Notes: generated by a model not told the origin, from the letters alone. A stretch of 64,000 bases of DNA from G963668605 sp963668605 (GCA_963668605.1 OY764903.1:6510001-6574000), one strand, 5' to 3'. Positions 18,162 to 26,649 are shown, counted from the first letter of the stretch. Program-made: numbers and translations.

Positions 18162-18172
18162 TGGTATTACCA
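18162..18172. promoter_or_regulatory. GntR/FadR-type operator 1
   Basis: TGGTATTACCA, a perfect palindrome that fits the FadR-subfamily consensus TGGT-N3-ACCA, 12 bp upstream of the isomerase start (minus strand). It lies in the divergent region shared with a FadR-type regulator gene. Confidence 0.8.
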
Positions 18173-18180
18173 AAACTATT

Positions 18181-18191
18181 TTGTAATACCA
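18181..18191. promoter_or_regulatory. GntR/FadR-type operator 2
   Basis: TTGTAATACCA, one mismatch from the palindrome. Its centre is 19 bp from operator 1, close to two helical turns, so dimers would sit on the same face of the DNA. Confidence 0.7.
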
Positions 18192-18278
18192 TCCAAAGCG
18201 CCAGTATAGAGCGATGAATAGCAAGGGGTCAAGGGAAAAGAGTTTCTTTCTCAGGAAAGCTTACACTCTTCTCTTTTG

Positions 18279-18289
18279 TGGTAATACCA
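18279..18289. promoter_or_regulatory. GntR/FadR-type operator 3
   Basis: TGGTAATACCA, a perfect palindrome 21 bp upstream of the regulator start at 18311. Its position suggests autoregulation. Confidence 0.8.
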
Positions 18290-18310
18290 GAGTATGCTAC
18301 CGTCTAATTT

Positions 18311-19063
18311 ATGGTGTGGCTGAAGCATGATTCCGCAAACCGCCCGGCCGTCAAAGCGCCTGAGCGGGTTGCGTCCGTAGCGGTGCCGCCCGAAGCTGGA
18401 GATCGGTATGCCATACGCAGCCGGGAGCCCGGGAGCGGCGCTTCCGACGTATTGTACAAACTCCGCAAGCTTATCGACGGAGGGCAGTTCCCGCCCGGCT
18501 CCCGGCTGCCGCCGGAGCGTGCCATGGCCGCGCAGTTCGGCGCCGGGCGTCCTCTGGTGCGCGAGGCGTTGAAAGGGCTGGCGGCACTGGGCGTGATCGA
18601 GAGCCGTGGGCGCGCGGGCACGTTCGTCAAAACGCGCTCCGGTCCGGACCATGAGGAAGCGCCGCCGTTCGGCATCCTCGAACTGCTCGAAGCGCGCACG
18701 ATCGTCGAACCGCGCGCGGCGTGGCTCGCCGCGACCCGTGCGAATGAACGGGACCTGATCGAGATAGAAGCGGCGCGTCAGCAACTGGAAGCGCACGATC
18801 AGGATTGGAGCCTGGTAGCCAAACTCGACCAGGATTTACATTCTGCCATTATCCAGGCGGCGCGAAACCCGGCGCTGGAGACGATGTACCGGGCGCTCGT
18901 CGCGCGCGTCCTCGCCAACCAGGGCCTCACCGCGCGTTTCGTGCCCGACGTGGCGCGCATGAGGATGGAGCACAAAGCGATCGTAGAGGCCGTCCTGATG
19001 AGGAGCGCCGACGCAGCCGAAAAGGCAATGGTCGACCATCTCCACATTTCGACCTGGTGCTAA
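18311..19063 (+). CDS. FadR-type GntR transcriptional regulator
   Basis: A 250-aa regulator. After a variable N-terminus of about 45 residues comes the winged helix (LYKLRKLIDGGQFPPGSRLPPERAMA with REALKGLAALGVIESRGRAGTFV), then an all-helical FCD effector domain with the conserved LLEARTIVEPRAAWLA, DQDLHSAII and EHKAIVEAV segments. It is divergent from the isomerase operon, with three TGGTNNNACCA sites between them, so it probably represses that operon until a sugar (acid) ligand appears. The C-terminus is abnormal: a 73-bp duplication creates an early stop with the tail HISTWC, whereas without it the protein would end HSVGLDYLSEGAR with its stop overlapping the next gene. Confidence 0.92.
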   Translation: MVWLKHDSANRPAVKAPERVASVAVPPEAGDRYAIRSREPGSGASDVLYKLRKLIDGGQFPPGSRLPPERAMAAQFGAGRPLVREALKGLAALGVIESRGRAGTFVKTRSGPDHEEAPPFGILELLEARTIVEPRAAWLAATRANERDLIEIEAARQQLEAHDQDWSLVAKLDQDLHSAIIQAARNPALETMYRALVARVLANQGLTARFVPDVARMRMEHKAIVEAVLMRSADAAEKAMVDHLHISTWC

Positions 19064-19118
19064 TTCCATGCTGCGTGTAATGGACGCAGCCGAAAAGGCA
19101 ATGGTCGACCATCTCCAC
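19010..19118. repeat. 36-bp direct repeat at the regulator 3' end
   Basis: Positions 19010-19045 and 19083-19118 are identical over 36 bp (they begin GACGCAGCCGAAAAGG). The 73-bp period is not a multiple of three, so the second copy is out of frame and the regulator stops at 19063. Deleting one period would give an ATGA stop/start overlap with the isomerase at 19154. Confidence 0.92.
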
Positions 19119-19153
19119 TCCGTCGGTCTGGATTATCTGTCGGAGGGGGCACG

Positions 19154-20056
19154 ATGAACACACTCGAACTCGGCTTTCACACGGACGCCTTCACCTCCGC
19201 TTACTGGAATTTTGAACAGTGCCTCCAGTGGGCTCAAGCCAACGGCGTGCACTGGATCGAGTGCGGCGCCATCGACGGCGTAAGCTGGCTGCACGGGCTG
19301 GGCTACCATCCGCACATCGCGCTGTGGGAGGACCCGATCCTGTTGCGTTTGAAGATGGAGAAGTACGGCGTCGCGTTCTCTCAAATCGACGCCGCCTTTC
19401 CCCTCTCCCTGCCCGAAGGCGCGAGCATTGGAGTCGACTACGTGTTGCACACCATGCGCTGGGCCAAGCTGGCCGGCTGCACGAAGATCGACACGACGGA
19501 CGACCGCCATCGGCCTGAAGGCATGACCGACCGGGAAGCGATGGAGCACATGCGCAAGATTTACCAGCGGATCCTGCGCGCCGCCGAAGCCTATCAGATC
19601 ACGATCAACATCGAACCGCACGGATACTACACGACCAAGCCGGATTTCCTGGCGGAGATGCTGTCCTTCGTCGATTCGCCGTACCTGCGTCTGAACATGG
19701 ACATTGGCAACGTGTTTATCGCGGGGCAGAACCCGGTCGACTTCGTCGAGCGGTTCCGCGACAAGATTAGCCTCGTGCATGTCAAGGACATTGGCGCGCC
19801 GCTGGCGGCCTCGTCGCGCGGCGAATTGACGGGCATTGCGGGAAGCCATTGCGCGATCGGCGAAGGCATCAACGCCGAAAACGTGCGGCGTTCCGTCGAA
19901 GTGCTCGCGGCATACGGTTACCGGGGTGTTCTGACGATCGAGTGCGAAGCCGATGGAGGACCGCTGATCGAGAGAAGCTTAGCCTGGATGCGTCAGCTCC
20001 TGGCGGAGGTGCTGACGAAGAGCCCAGCGCGAGTTCCGCGGTCTCGTCGCGCCTGA
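19154..20056 (+). CDS. Sugar phosphate isomerase/epimerase, second paralogue
   Basis: A 300-aa TIM barrel: LGFHTDAFTSAYWNFEQ, WIECGAIDGVSWLHG, INIEPHGYYTT, MDIGNVFIAGQNPVDF, VHVKDIGA, TIECEADG. It aligns without gaps to the isomerase at 17280-18149, including the metal ligands, with a longer basic C-terminus (SPARVPRSRRA). The start overlaps the ancestral stop of the GntR gene (see the repeat there), so the two were probably translationally coupled. The two isomerases flank one regulator in opposite directions. Confidence 0.9.
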   Translation: MNTLELGFHTDAFTSAYWNFEQCLQWAQANGVHWIECGAIDGVSWLHGLGYHPHIALWEDPILLRLKMEKYGVAFSQIDAAFPLSLPEGASIGVDYVLHTMRWAKLAGCTKIDTTDDRHRPEGMTDREAMEHMRKIYQRILRAAEAYQITINIEPHGYYTTKPDFLAEMLSFVDSPYLRLNMDIGNVFIAGQNPVDFVERFRDKISLVHVKDIGAPLAASSRGELTGIAGSHCAIGEGINAENVRRSVEVLAAYGYRGVLTIECEADGGPLIERSLAWMRQLLAEVLTKSPARVPRSRRA

Positions 20057-20338
20057 TGCGTTTAGGACAAATTGCCTAGGCCCACATAGGACTCTACGCC
20101 CACGACAGAAAAGCGTTTTCAGGGTACAAATCGAGAAAGACGTCTCTGCGGTTGCGGGATTCCCACACATGCACAAGATAGTGACCGTCACATTCAGCGC
20201 TGCGGCCGGTCGCGGCTCGCATAACATTCGCGCCGTCGATAGCAGGAATGACGGCACCCAGGGCAATTTCGCAGCGAACTGGAAACGCTCCAGGCAGGTC
20301 GACCTGTGACACAATGGCGGGCGAAAGAGGAACGCACA
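20057..20338. other. Intergenic stretch, possible gene remnant
   Basis: No confident gene. A minus-strand open frame ending at 20094 reads GHYLVHVWESRNRRDVFLDL near its C-terminus, which has protein-like composition, but I cannot place it in a family. It could be a 3' remnant of a secreted protein gene. Confidence 0.3.
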
Positions 20339-21784
20339 ATGAATCGAAGAGCATTCTTGAACGCCGGACTGGCGGCGCCCCTCGCGGCGTCCCGTGGCGC
20401 GGCCGCTGCGAGACGAATGAACATCCTGCTGATTACCTGCGACGATCTAGGATTGCAGTTGGGCTGCTACGGCGAAAAACGCAGCCGCACACCCAACATG
20501 GACCGGCTGGCGGCGAGCGGCGTCCGCTTCGAGACGGCGTATGTCACCCAGGCATCGTGCAGCCCGTCGCGCAGCGGCATCTTCACCGGAGTGTTTCCGC
20601 ATGGCAACGGCCAGTTCGGGTTGGCCAACACCGGTTACAAATTGCATCCGCAAATGAGAGCGGCGACGATCCCGGCGGTGTTGAAGACAGCCGGATACCG
20701 CACCGGCATCATAGGAAAACTGCACGTCGAACCCGAAGCCGAATTTCCGTTCGACTATGACAAGCATCGCGCCGGTGGACAGACCCGTAAGGTGCGCGAA
20801 GCGGCTGCGCTCGCCCGCGAATTTTTCAGCGGCAACGGTGCGTCGCCGTACTTCCTGATGGTGAATTTCGCCGATCCGCACGCATTTCGGGACGAAAAAG
20901 ATCCGAACAAATGGTTCTTCCCGCCGCAGGTGGATGGGCTGCCCGAGAAGCCCCTCGAACCAAGCGCCGCGACGCTGTGGGCGTGGCAAGCCGTGGATAT
21001 GCCGGAGCATCGCGCGCGAGTGGCGAACTATCTGAATGCCGTCGAGCGCGTCGATACCGGCGTCGGGATGCTCCTCGACGAATTGAAGCAAGCGGGCCAT
21101 CTTGAGGACACGGTGGTTATAGTGATTGGCGACAACGGGCCGCCATTCGAGCGCGGCAAGACGACGTGCTACGAAGCCGGTCTGCGCACGCCCTTCCTCG
21201 TCCGCTGGCCGGGCGTGACGCGCCCGCTGGTTAGCAAGGCGCTGGTCTCGACGGTCGACATTGCTCCTACCATCTTCGACGCCGCCGGAGTTAAGAGTCC
21301 GGTTGCGGTGCATGGAAGGAGCCTGCGTCCGGTGCTGACGGGGCCGGCGAAGGGCTGGCGAGAATATCTCGTCGGCGAGTTCCATCTCCACGGTGCGCGT
21401 AATTTCTTTCCCCGCCGCGCGATCCGCGACCAGCGTTATAAACTGATTCACAACTTGCTTGCCGGCGCCGCCAGGCCAGCTACCGGCATCGACGGCGACG
21501 ACGCCTGGCGCACGTCCCGCGAGGGGCGCTATGACGGCACGAAGGTGCGCGATGCCTTCGAGCGCTACGCGAATCCGCCAGAATTCGAGTTCTACGATCT
21601 TGAGTCCGATCCGGTGGAGTTCGTCAACCTTGCCGGGAAACCTGAGTTCCGCGCTCAACAGCAACGGCTCTACGCGGCGCTGCTGAGCTGGCGCAAAGAG
21701 ACGCAAGACCCGTTGCTCGATGCGGCCTTCCTGGAGCGTATGGCCCGCGATGGTGCGCCTGTTTTGCAGCAGCGCCGGAAGTAA
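20339..21784 (+). CDS. Sulfatase, Tat-exported
   Basis: A 481-aa sulfatase. Tat-like signal NRRAFLNAG at the N-terminus, then MNILLITCDDLGLQLGCYG (metal Asp pair), ASCSPSRSGIFTG (formylglycine cysteine), IIGKLHVEPE (the usual GKWH is GKLH), FADPHAFRDE, VIVIGDNGPPFERG (late metal site) and a C-terminal FYDLESDPVEFVNLAGKPEF block. ATG at 20339 is used because the signal starts there; an 11-codon upstream extension is unlikely. A truncated isomerase fragment follows directly. Confidence 0.92.
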   Translation: MNRRAFLNAGLAAPLAASRGAAAARRMNILLITCDDLGLQLGCYGEKRSRTPNMDRLAASGVRFETAYVTQASCSPSRSGIFTGVFPHGNGQFGLANTGYKLHPQMRAATIPAVLKTAGYRTGIIGKLHVEPEAEFPFDYDKHRAGGQTRKVREAAALAREFFSGNGASPYFLMVNFADPHAFRDEKDPNKWFFPPQVDGLPEKPLEPSAATLWAWQAVDMPEHRARVANYLNAVERVDTGVGMLLDELKQAGHLEDTVVIVIGDNGPPFERGKTTCYEAGLRTPFLVRWPGVTRPLVSKALVSTVDIAPTIFDAAGVKSPVAVHGRSLRPVLTGPAKGWREYLVGEFHLHGARNFFPRRAIRDQRYKLIHNLLAGAARPATGIDGDDAWRTSREGRYDGTKVRDAFERYANPPEFEFYDLESDPVEFVNLAGKPEFRAQQQRLYAALLSWRKETQDPLLDAAFLERMARDGAPVLQQRRK

Positions 21785-21785
21785 A

Positions 21786-22094
21786 GCCGGTCACGCGATA
21801 GCGGGCCATTTTTTCAGCGCAGGTTTCGATCCGGTGGAGTTCACACGTCTCCGGCACGAACAGATTCTGAGCCTCCATTTGAAGGACCGCAAGAAAAACC
21901 AGGGAGCGACAGTCCCGTTCGGAGAGGGCGATACGCCGGTCACGGAACTGCTCCAACTGATTCGCGATAAGCGTTACGGTATTGCGGGCTTCATCGAACA
22001 CGAGTACGAAGCGAAGGATCCGGTGGAGGAGGTTCGAAAAGGGGTAGAGTATTGCAAGCGCGCCCTGCTGGGCGCCACTAGAGTGCAAGGATGA
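21786..22094 (+). pseudogene. 3' fragment of a sugar phosphate isomerase gene
   Basis: In frame from just after the sulfatase stop: GHFFSAGFDPVEF, LSLHLKDRKKNQGATVPFGE, ELLQLIRDKRYGIAGFIEHE, PVEEVRKGVEYCKRALLG, stop. This is the C-terminal third of a xylose-isomerase-like TIM-barrel protein of a different subgroup from the two intact copies. No start or N-terminal two thirds remain. A deletion seems to have fused it to the end of the sulfatase region. Confidence 0.82.
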
Positions 22095-22157
22095 GCAGAC
22101 GATTACGACTGGAAGTAGACTGCGTTCGCAATTTCCGTGTGGGAGTCGCCAAATAAC

Positions 22158-23516
22158 ATGACAAGAGGAATTGATCGCCGGACTTTTCTGAGTGCAGCCC
22201 TGGCGTTGGGAGCGCCACTTCGGCTTCGGGCCGCCGCCGAGCGCCCACCCAACGTGCTGCTGATTGTGGCGGATGATCTGGGTTGGGCCGATGTCGGGTT
22301 TCACGGTTCGAAGCTCAAGACGCCCAACCTCGACCGGCTCGCGCGTGCCGGCACGGAACTGGACCAACACTATGTGGGGCCGGTGTGTTCGCCCACGCGT
22401 TCCGCTTTGCTTTCGGGGCGCTACTGGAGCCGCTTCGGCGTGAATAGCCCGCAAAGTGAGCAGGCGCTGCCTTTCGGTACGGTGACGCTGGCCTCCGCGC
22501 TCAAGAGCCGCGGCTACGAAACCTGCATCACCGGTAAGTGGCACCTCGGCTCGCTGCCGAAGTGGGGACCGCGCAAGTTCGGTTTCGACCGTTCCTACGG
22601 CTCTTTCGGCGGTGGAACCGGGCCATGGGATCATCGCTATAAGACCGGACCTTACACGCGCAACTGGCACCGCAACGACGAGTATGTCGACGAGCAGGGT
22701 CACGTAACCGACTTGATTGCACGAGAAGCTATCTCGTTTCTGAACGCGCCGCGGAAGACCCCATTTTTCCTCTATGTGCCATTCACGGCCGTGCATCATC
22801 CTTTGAACGAACCGCCGGAATGGCTGAAGGTCAATCAGGATATCGAAGAACCCCGCCGGCAGTACGCCGCTTGTGTGCAGCATATGGACGACGCGGTGGG
22901 CAAGATTTTTGCCGCGTTGGAAAAGAGCGGGCAGCGTGCGAATACGCTGATTGTGTTTACATCCGACAACGGCGGCGCGGTCGGGCCCGCTGGCAAAGAT
23001 TTGAAATTATATCCCGGCGAGTACAAGGACGGACTGCTAGGCGAGAACCAGCCCTTGCGCGGACACAAGGGGCAACTCTATGAAGGCGGAATTCGCGTGC
23101 CGGCGTTCGTGAACTGGCCGGGCCGCATCGCCGTCCGGAAATTGACCGCACCCATCCACGTCGTCGACTGGGTTCCAACGCTCTCGAAACTGGCGGGCTA
23201 TCAGGCGGCGAGCAACCTGAAGTGGGACGGGCGCGATGTCTGGCCTGTGTTGACGGGCCAGGTGAAGCCGGCGGCGCGCGACCTGTATTGGAAGGGGCCA
23301 GGCGGGCGCGCCTTCGCCGTGCGTTCCGGAGACTGGAAGCTCGTGGTCCAAGAAGGGGCCGGCGGGAAGCAGCGCCAGGTCGAACTCTTCCACCTGGGCG
23401 AGGATCCCTATGAGAAACGCGACCGGGCGGCGGGCGAAAGCGCCACAGTCGCGCGCCTCGAAGAGTTGTTGAAGCGGAGCCGGCAAGCCGACGATGACGC
23501 TGTGCCGCCGCGCTGA
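22158..23516 (+). CDS. Arylsulfatase (B-like), Tat-exported
   Basis: A 452-aa sulfatase. Signal with DRRTFLSAALALG, then PPNVLLIVADDLGWADVGFHG, PVCSPTRSALLSGRY (formylglycine site), ITGKWHLGS, FTAVHHPLNEPPEW, VFTSDNGGAVG and the late substrate loop GHKGQLYEGGIRVPAFV. ATG at 22158 directly precedes the signal. The compact size and the LKTPNLDRLARAG block resemble arylsulfatase B / N-acetylgalactosamine-sulfatase types; the substrate cannot be told from sequence. Confidence 0.92.
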   Translation: MTRGIDRRTFLSAALALGAPLRLRAAAERPPNVLLIVADDLGWADVGFHGSKLKTPNLDRLARAGTELDQHYVGPVCSPTRSALLSGRYWSRFGVNSPQSEQALPFGTVTLASALKSRGYETCITGKWHLGSLPKWGPRKFGFDRSYGSFGGGTGPWDHRYKTGPYTRNWHRNDEYVDEQGHVTDLIAREAISFLNAPRKTPFFLYVPFTAVHHPLNEPPEWLKVNQDIEEPRRQYAACVQHMDDAVGKIFAALEKSGQRANTLIVFTSDNGGAVGPAGKDLKLYPGEYKDGLLGENQPLRGHKGQLYEGGIRVPAFVNWPGRIAVRKLTAPIHVVDWVPTLSKLAGYQAASNLKWDGRDVWPVLTGQVKPAARDLYWKGPGGRAFAVRSGDWKLVVQEGAGGKQRQVELFHLGEDPYEKRDRAAGESATVARLEELLKRSRQADDDAVPPR

Positions 23517-23532
23517 GCGAACGGCGTCAGCC

Positions 23533-23832
23533 TCAGCGGTTATATTTGGGGCCGACGCCTTTCAGCATCCGCCAGACTTCGTCGCAACCGGACACCGTTT
23601 GCGGATCGAGTACGCCCTCGGCGAGCGTTTTCAGATTCTCGCTCAACTGCTCCACGCGCGAGGCGCCGTCCGCATAGACATTCGCCGTGTCTATCAAATT
23701 GACGCCGGATTCGAGAGCGCAATGCAGAATGCCGCGCGCCGTCTCACGATCCGCTTGCGCGCCGAAGGTCATAGTTCCAAGGCAAGCTCGCGAAACCGTC
23801 AGGCCGGCGCCCTGCAATAGTCGTTGTTCCAT
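23533..23832 (-). pseudogene. Aldo/keto reductase with internal deletion
   Basis: A 99-aa open frame. Residues 1-58 are the N-terminus of an aldo/keto reductase (GLTVSRACLGTMTFG, then LIDTANVYADGASR with the catalytic-loop Asp/Tyr). Residues from about 60 are the extreme C-terminus of the same family (LDPQTVSGCDEVWRMLKG, then PKYNR). A normal member has about 320-350 aa, so roughly 230 residues of the barrel were lost by an in-frame deletion. It lies 1 bp after the SDR gene, so it is an operon remnant; a functional enzyme is not expected. Confidence 0.88.
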
Positions 23833-23833
23833 T

Positions 23834-24607
23834 TCAGTCCTTCAGGTCGAACATCAGGCCGGCGGCTCCGAATCCACCGTCGACGTTCAATGTGTGCCCA
23901 TTTACGAAGTCGGCTTCCGGCGAGGCCAGAAAAACCGCCGCATCGGCGATCTCGTCGCGCTCGGCGTAACGCCGCATGGGGATCAGGTTGTAATACGCCT
24001 GTCTGGTGGCCTCGTCGTGCGTGACGGCGGTCATCTCGGTATTGACCGGACCGGGAGCGATCTCGTTGACCGTGATGCCGTAGCGCGCCAGTTCTACCGC
24101 CATCACTTTCGTGAGCATCGTGACTCCGGCTTTGGAAGCGCCGTAAGCGGCCCGGCCGCTGCCGCCGCGCTGGCCGGAGAGCGATGCAATATTGATGATC
24201 TTGCCGCCGCCTTGCTCCACCATGACGCGCGCGGTCGCCTGCGAACACAGAAACGTGCCCGTAAGATTCACTCGCATCACGTGTTCCCATTCGGCGAGAG
24301 TCGTCGCCAGAAACGATCGGGTCAGGCCTACGCCCGCCACGTTGACCAGCAAATCGATGCGGCCGTAAGCGGCGCGCACATCGCGGATCAGCCGTTCCAC
24401 TTGCGCGGCATCGCCGGCGTCCACTGGAAATGCGGAGGCGGCGCCGGGCAGCGCCCGGATTTCAGCGGCCACTCGTTCGGCGTTTTCAAGGAGCAGATCG
24501 GCGGCCGCGATCGTCGCGCCCTCCTGTGCAAAGCGCAGCGCAATGGCTCGTCCGATGCCTCTTCCGGCGCCTGTTACGAGCGCTACTTTATTGTGAAGTC
24601 TAGCCAT
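23834..24607 (-). CDS. SDR-family oxidoreductase
   Basis: A 257-aa classical short-chain dehydrogenase. Cofactor motif VTGAGRGIGRAIAL (TGxxxGxG), NVAG at about residue 90, catalytic Ser in IASLSGQRGG, YGASKAG (YxxxK) and a C-terminal GHTLNVDGG. Likely acts on a sugar or cyclic alcohol, given the neighbours. It precedes the deleted aldo/keto reductase and follows the DUF4185 gene by 91 bp. Confidence 0.92.
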   Translation of the reverse strand: MARLHNKVALVTGAGRGIGRAIALRFAQEGATIAAADLLLENAERVAAEIRALPGAASAFPVDAGDAAQVERLIRDVRAAYGRIDLLVNVAGVGLTRSFLATTLAEWEHVMRVNLTGTFLCSQATARVMVEQGGGKIINIASLSGQRGGSGRAAYGASKAGVTMLTKVMAVELARYGITVNEIAPGPVNTEMTAVTHDEATRQAYYNLIPMRRYAERDEIADAAVFLASPEADFVNGHTLNVDGGFGAAGLMFDLKD

Positions 24608-24698
24608 AATGGAAATCGATTACAGACTATTCATGAGGATACGGCACAAGCTTTCGGCGTGTCAAGGAGTGCAGGCCACAAGACGCAGTCCCAGGCCG

Positions 24699-25841
24699 CT
24701 ATGGTTTTCGCAAAAGGAAGCGCCCGCGCATGAGGTTCAGGCTGTCGTAGTTCTTGCCGCGCCCGGCGCCGGTGAAAACGAGCGTGAAGTCGCGACCATC
24801 CTTGCTCTGCCACTTCGCCGGCATATTCCAGAAAAACGTGTTATCGGGCTCCTCGCGCCCCGCGCCGAAATTGGTTCCCTCAGCCTGATTCAGATAGAGC
24901 GCAGTCGTCCATGGCCCCCAAGGAGCGGGTTCATCGAACACGCCCAGGTTGCCATGGTCCGCAGCGGTATGATCGGTCATCAGGAAGTAGCGTTTCAGAC
25001 CGGCATTGTAGCTCACGCTCATCACCCAGCCGATCCCGTTCTCCCGGTCTTCAAAGACAGGCTGTTTACGGGTCACATTCGCCGTCCAGGACGGCTGGCC
25101 GGCCTTCATGCCCGCGAAGAACTCGTACGCCGCGCGATTCATCAACCGGTCTTTCGGCGACCGGGCGAGATAGATCGTGCCGGGCCGCTGCACCGAGCCG
25201 CTGGTTTCATCGCGCGGGTGAATGAAGTAGTGGTAGACATAGCCATCGCGCGCTCCGGCATAGTCCTTGCCAAATTGGCAGATCGTGGGGATGGTCAATT
25301 GGTCGCCGCGAGTGAAACTCCAGGATGCCGGCTCCCACGTGAGTCCATGATCCGCGGAACGATACAGCCGAGCCTCCCGCTGCATTATTGCCAGCGGTGA
25401 CCCGGGCACGACCCACATGTAGAGGACGCCCTTGACGCAGATCATGCCCCAACTCTTGCCATCGAGCGAGTTCGGCTTGAGAGCGTTACGGCCGCCCCAC
25501 ACATTTACGCCTTTGTGGTTGTCCCACGAGCCCTCAATGCTGCCCACACCCAGGCTCGCGCGGCCTTCAGAATTGGTGCCGCCGAAGCCGCCGCCCCAGG
25601 CGCCATATTGGTTGTCGTCGTCGGCCCAAGTCAGTTGCCAGTTGTCGCTCCCGGGCGCCTCTCGTTTATGCGTACTCCAATCGAAAGTGATCGACTCGAT
25701 CACGGGACTGGGCGGGTAAGGCGGGGCAGGCCGGAGGGATTGCGCCGCCAGAGGCACGGCGGACGCTAACAGAATCATGGCCGATACAATCTGCCACAGG
25801 CGATGAGGATTGGGTCCCATAAGAGAGTAAACGATTACCAC
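24699..25841 (-). CDS. DUF4185-like secreted protein
   Basis: A 380-aa secreted protein. The GTG at 25841 has a GGAG ribosome site six bases upstream; an internal ATG at 25820 (MGPNPHRLWQIVSAMILLAS) starts right at the signal peptide and is an alternative. The body reads as a five-bladed propeller-like DUF4185 protein: ITFDWSTHKREAPGSDNWQ, DNHKGVNVWGGRNALKPNS, RLYRSADHGLTWEPAS, GIGWVMSVSYNAGLKRYFLM and TLVFTGAGRGKNYDSLNLM. Function unknown; such proteins are often near glycan genes. Confidence 0.7.
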   Translation of the reverse strand: MVIVYSLMGPNPHRLWQIVSAMILLASAVPLAAQSLRPAPPYPPSPVIESITFDWSTHKREAPGSDNWQLTWADDDNQYGAWGGGFGGTNSEGRASLGVGSIEGSWDNHKGVNVWGGRNALKPNSLDGKSWGMICVKGVLYMWVVPGSPLAIMQREARLYRSADHGLTWEPASWSFTRGDQLTIPTICQFGKDYAGARDGYVYHYFIHPRDETSGSVQRPGTIYLARSPKDRLMNRAAYEFFAGMKAGQPSWTANVTRKQPVFEDRENGIGWVMSVSYNAGLKRYFLMTDHTAADHGNLGVFDEPAPWGPWTTALYLNQAEGTNFGAGREEPDNTFFWNMPAKWQSKDGRDFTLVFTGAGRGKNYDSLNLMRGRFLLRKP

Positions 25842-25890
25842 AGGTTACTCCGACATGACGATCAGTGTCAATAGTGCCGAACTGTGCGAC

Positions 25891-26649
25891 CTACGGGCAG
25901 TACTTGCGATCAATCGATCTCTGAAGATATTCGGCCATCGTCGAGAGTCCCAGGGAAGCGCGGCGCCGGTCCAGGCCGGCTGGATCCTCCGCTTCGTAGG
26001 GCACCCATTTCCCCGGTCCGGTGCATTGGCCCTGCGTGCCGTAGCGCTGCAACTTGCCAGTGTTTCTCGCGACACGATCCCACAAGTTGGCATAGTTGCT
26101 CGGACTCGTCTCGCCCTGCGGATAGAGGCTGGTAAGGATGGCAAGCACTTCCTGCTGGAAAGCGATGTCCAGATCAGAGTGCTGCACGAGCAACCACGCA
26201 TATCCCTCCACTTTTTCTCCAAACTCGCTGATCGGGAACCAACGGTAAATCTTGAGAAGTTCCTTGAGTTCGGCCGTATTGGCGCGGTCGAGTGCGACGA
26301 TGCGGGCGGCCAGTTTCTTTCCATAGTACTGGCGGGCTTCCGCGCTCCACTCCGCGGGCCGCGGATTGATGAAGGCGCCGCGCGCCTTCTGGTCGAGTTG
26401 GAACAAGTGCTCGAGCCTGCGCTTGACCCACTCCTTATCCTGTGGCCGGCTGGGCTCCGTGAAAAGCGCCTCTTGTGTCGAGATCTCCGCGAGCACGGTT
26501 TCGAGGGCTTTGTCGGCTTCGGGAAATGTGGCGGCTTGCGGCTGTCCTCCGAGCGGTACATACAAGAGAAGTACGGCGAAGCCGAGTACACTCGATCTCA
26601 CGATGGACTGGGCTTCAGCCAGGTTTTTCACGCCCGCGAAAAATTTCAT
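25891..26649 (-). CDS. DUF6624-like protein with signal peptide
   Basis: A 252-aa protein. The ATG at 26649 overlaps the stop of the aminotransferase gene by 4 bp (ATGA), which sets the start; a longer open frame upstream is shadow. A hydrophobic segment at about residues 20-35 is a signal peptide. The family pattern is clear in LFQLDQKARGAFINP, LKEYRWFP-type IYRWFPISEFG, AWLLVQHSDLDIAFQ, NYANLWDRV, LQRYGTQ and RRASLGLSTMAEYL. No known function. Confidence 0.75.
   Translation of the reverse strand: MKFFAGVKNLAEAQSIVRSSVLGFAVLLLYVPLGGQPQAATFPEADKALETVLAEISTQEALFTEPSRPQDKEWVKRRLEHLFQLDQKARGAFINPRPAEWSAEARQYYGKKLAARIVALDRANTAELKELLKIYRWFPISEFGEKVEGYAWLLVQHSDLDIAFQQEVLAILTSLYPQGETSPSNYANLWDRVARNTGKLQRYGTQGQCTGPGKWVPYEAEDPAGLDRRRASLGLSTMAEYLQRSIDRKYCP

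Noticed and set aside
17280..20056. The two isomerases as a recent tandem duplication
   Set aside because: They are divergent in orientation and differ throughout, so an old paralogy is more likely.
20447..21706. 419-codon minus-strand frame opposite a sulfatase
   Set aside because: The plus strand encodes all sulfatase motifs with a Tat signal; the antisense product has shadow composition.
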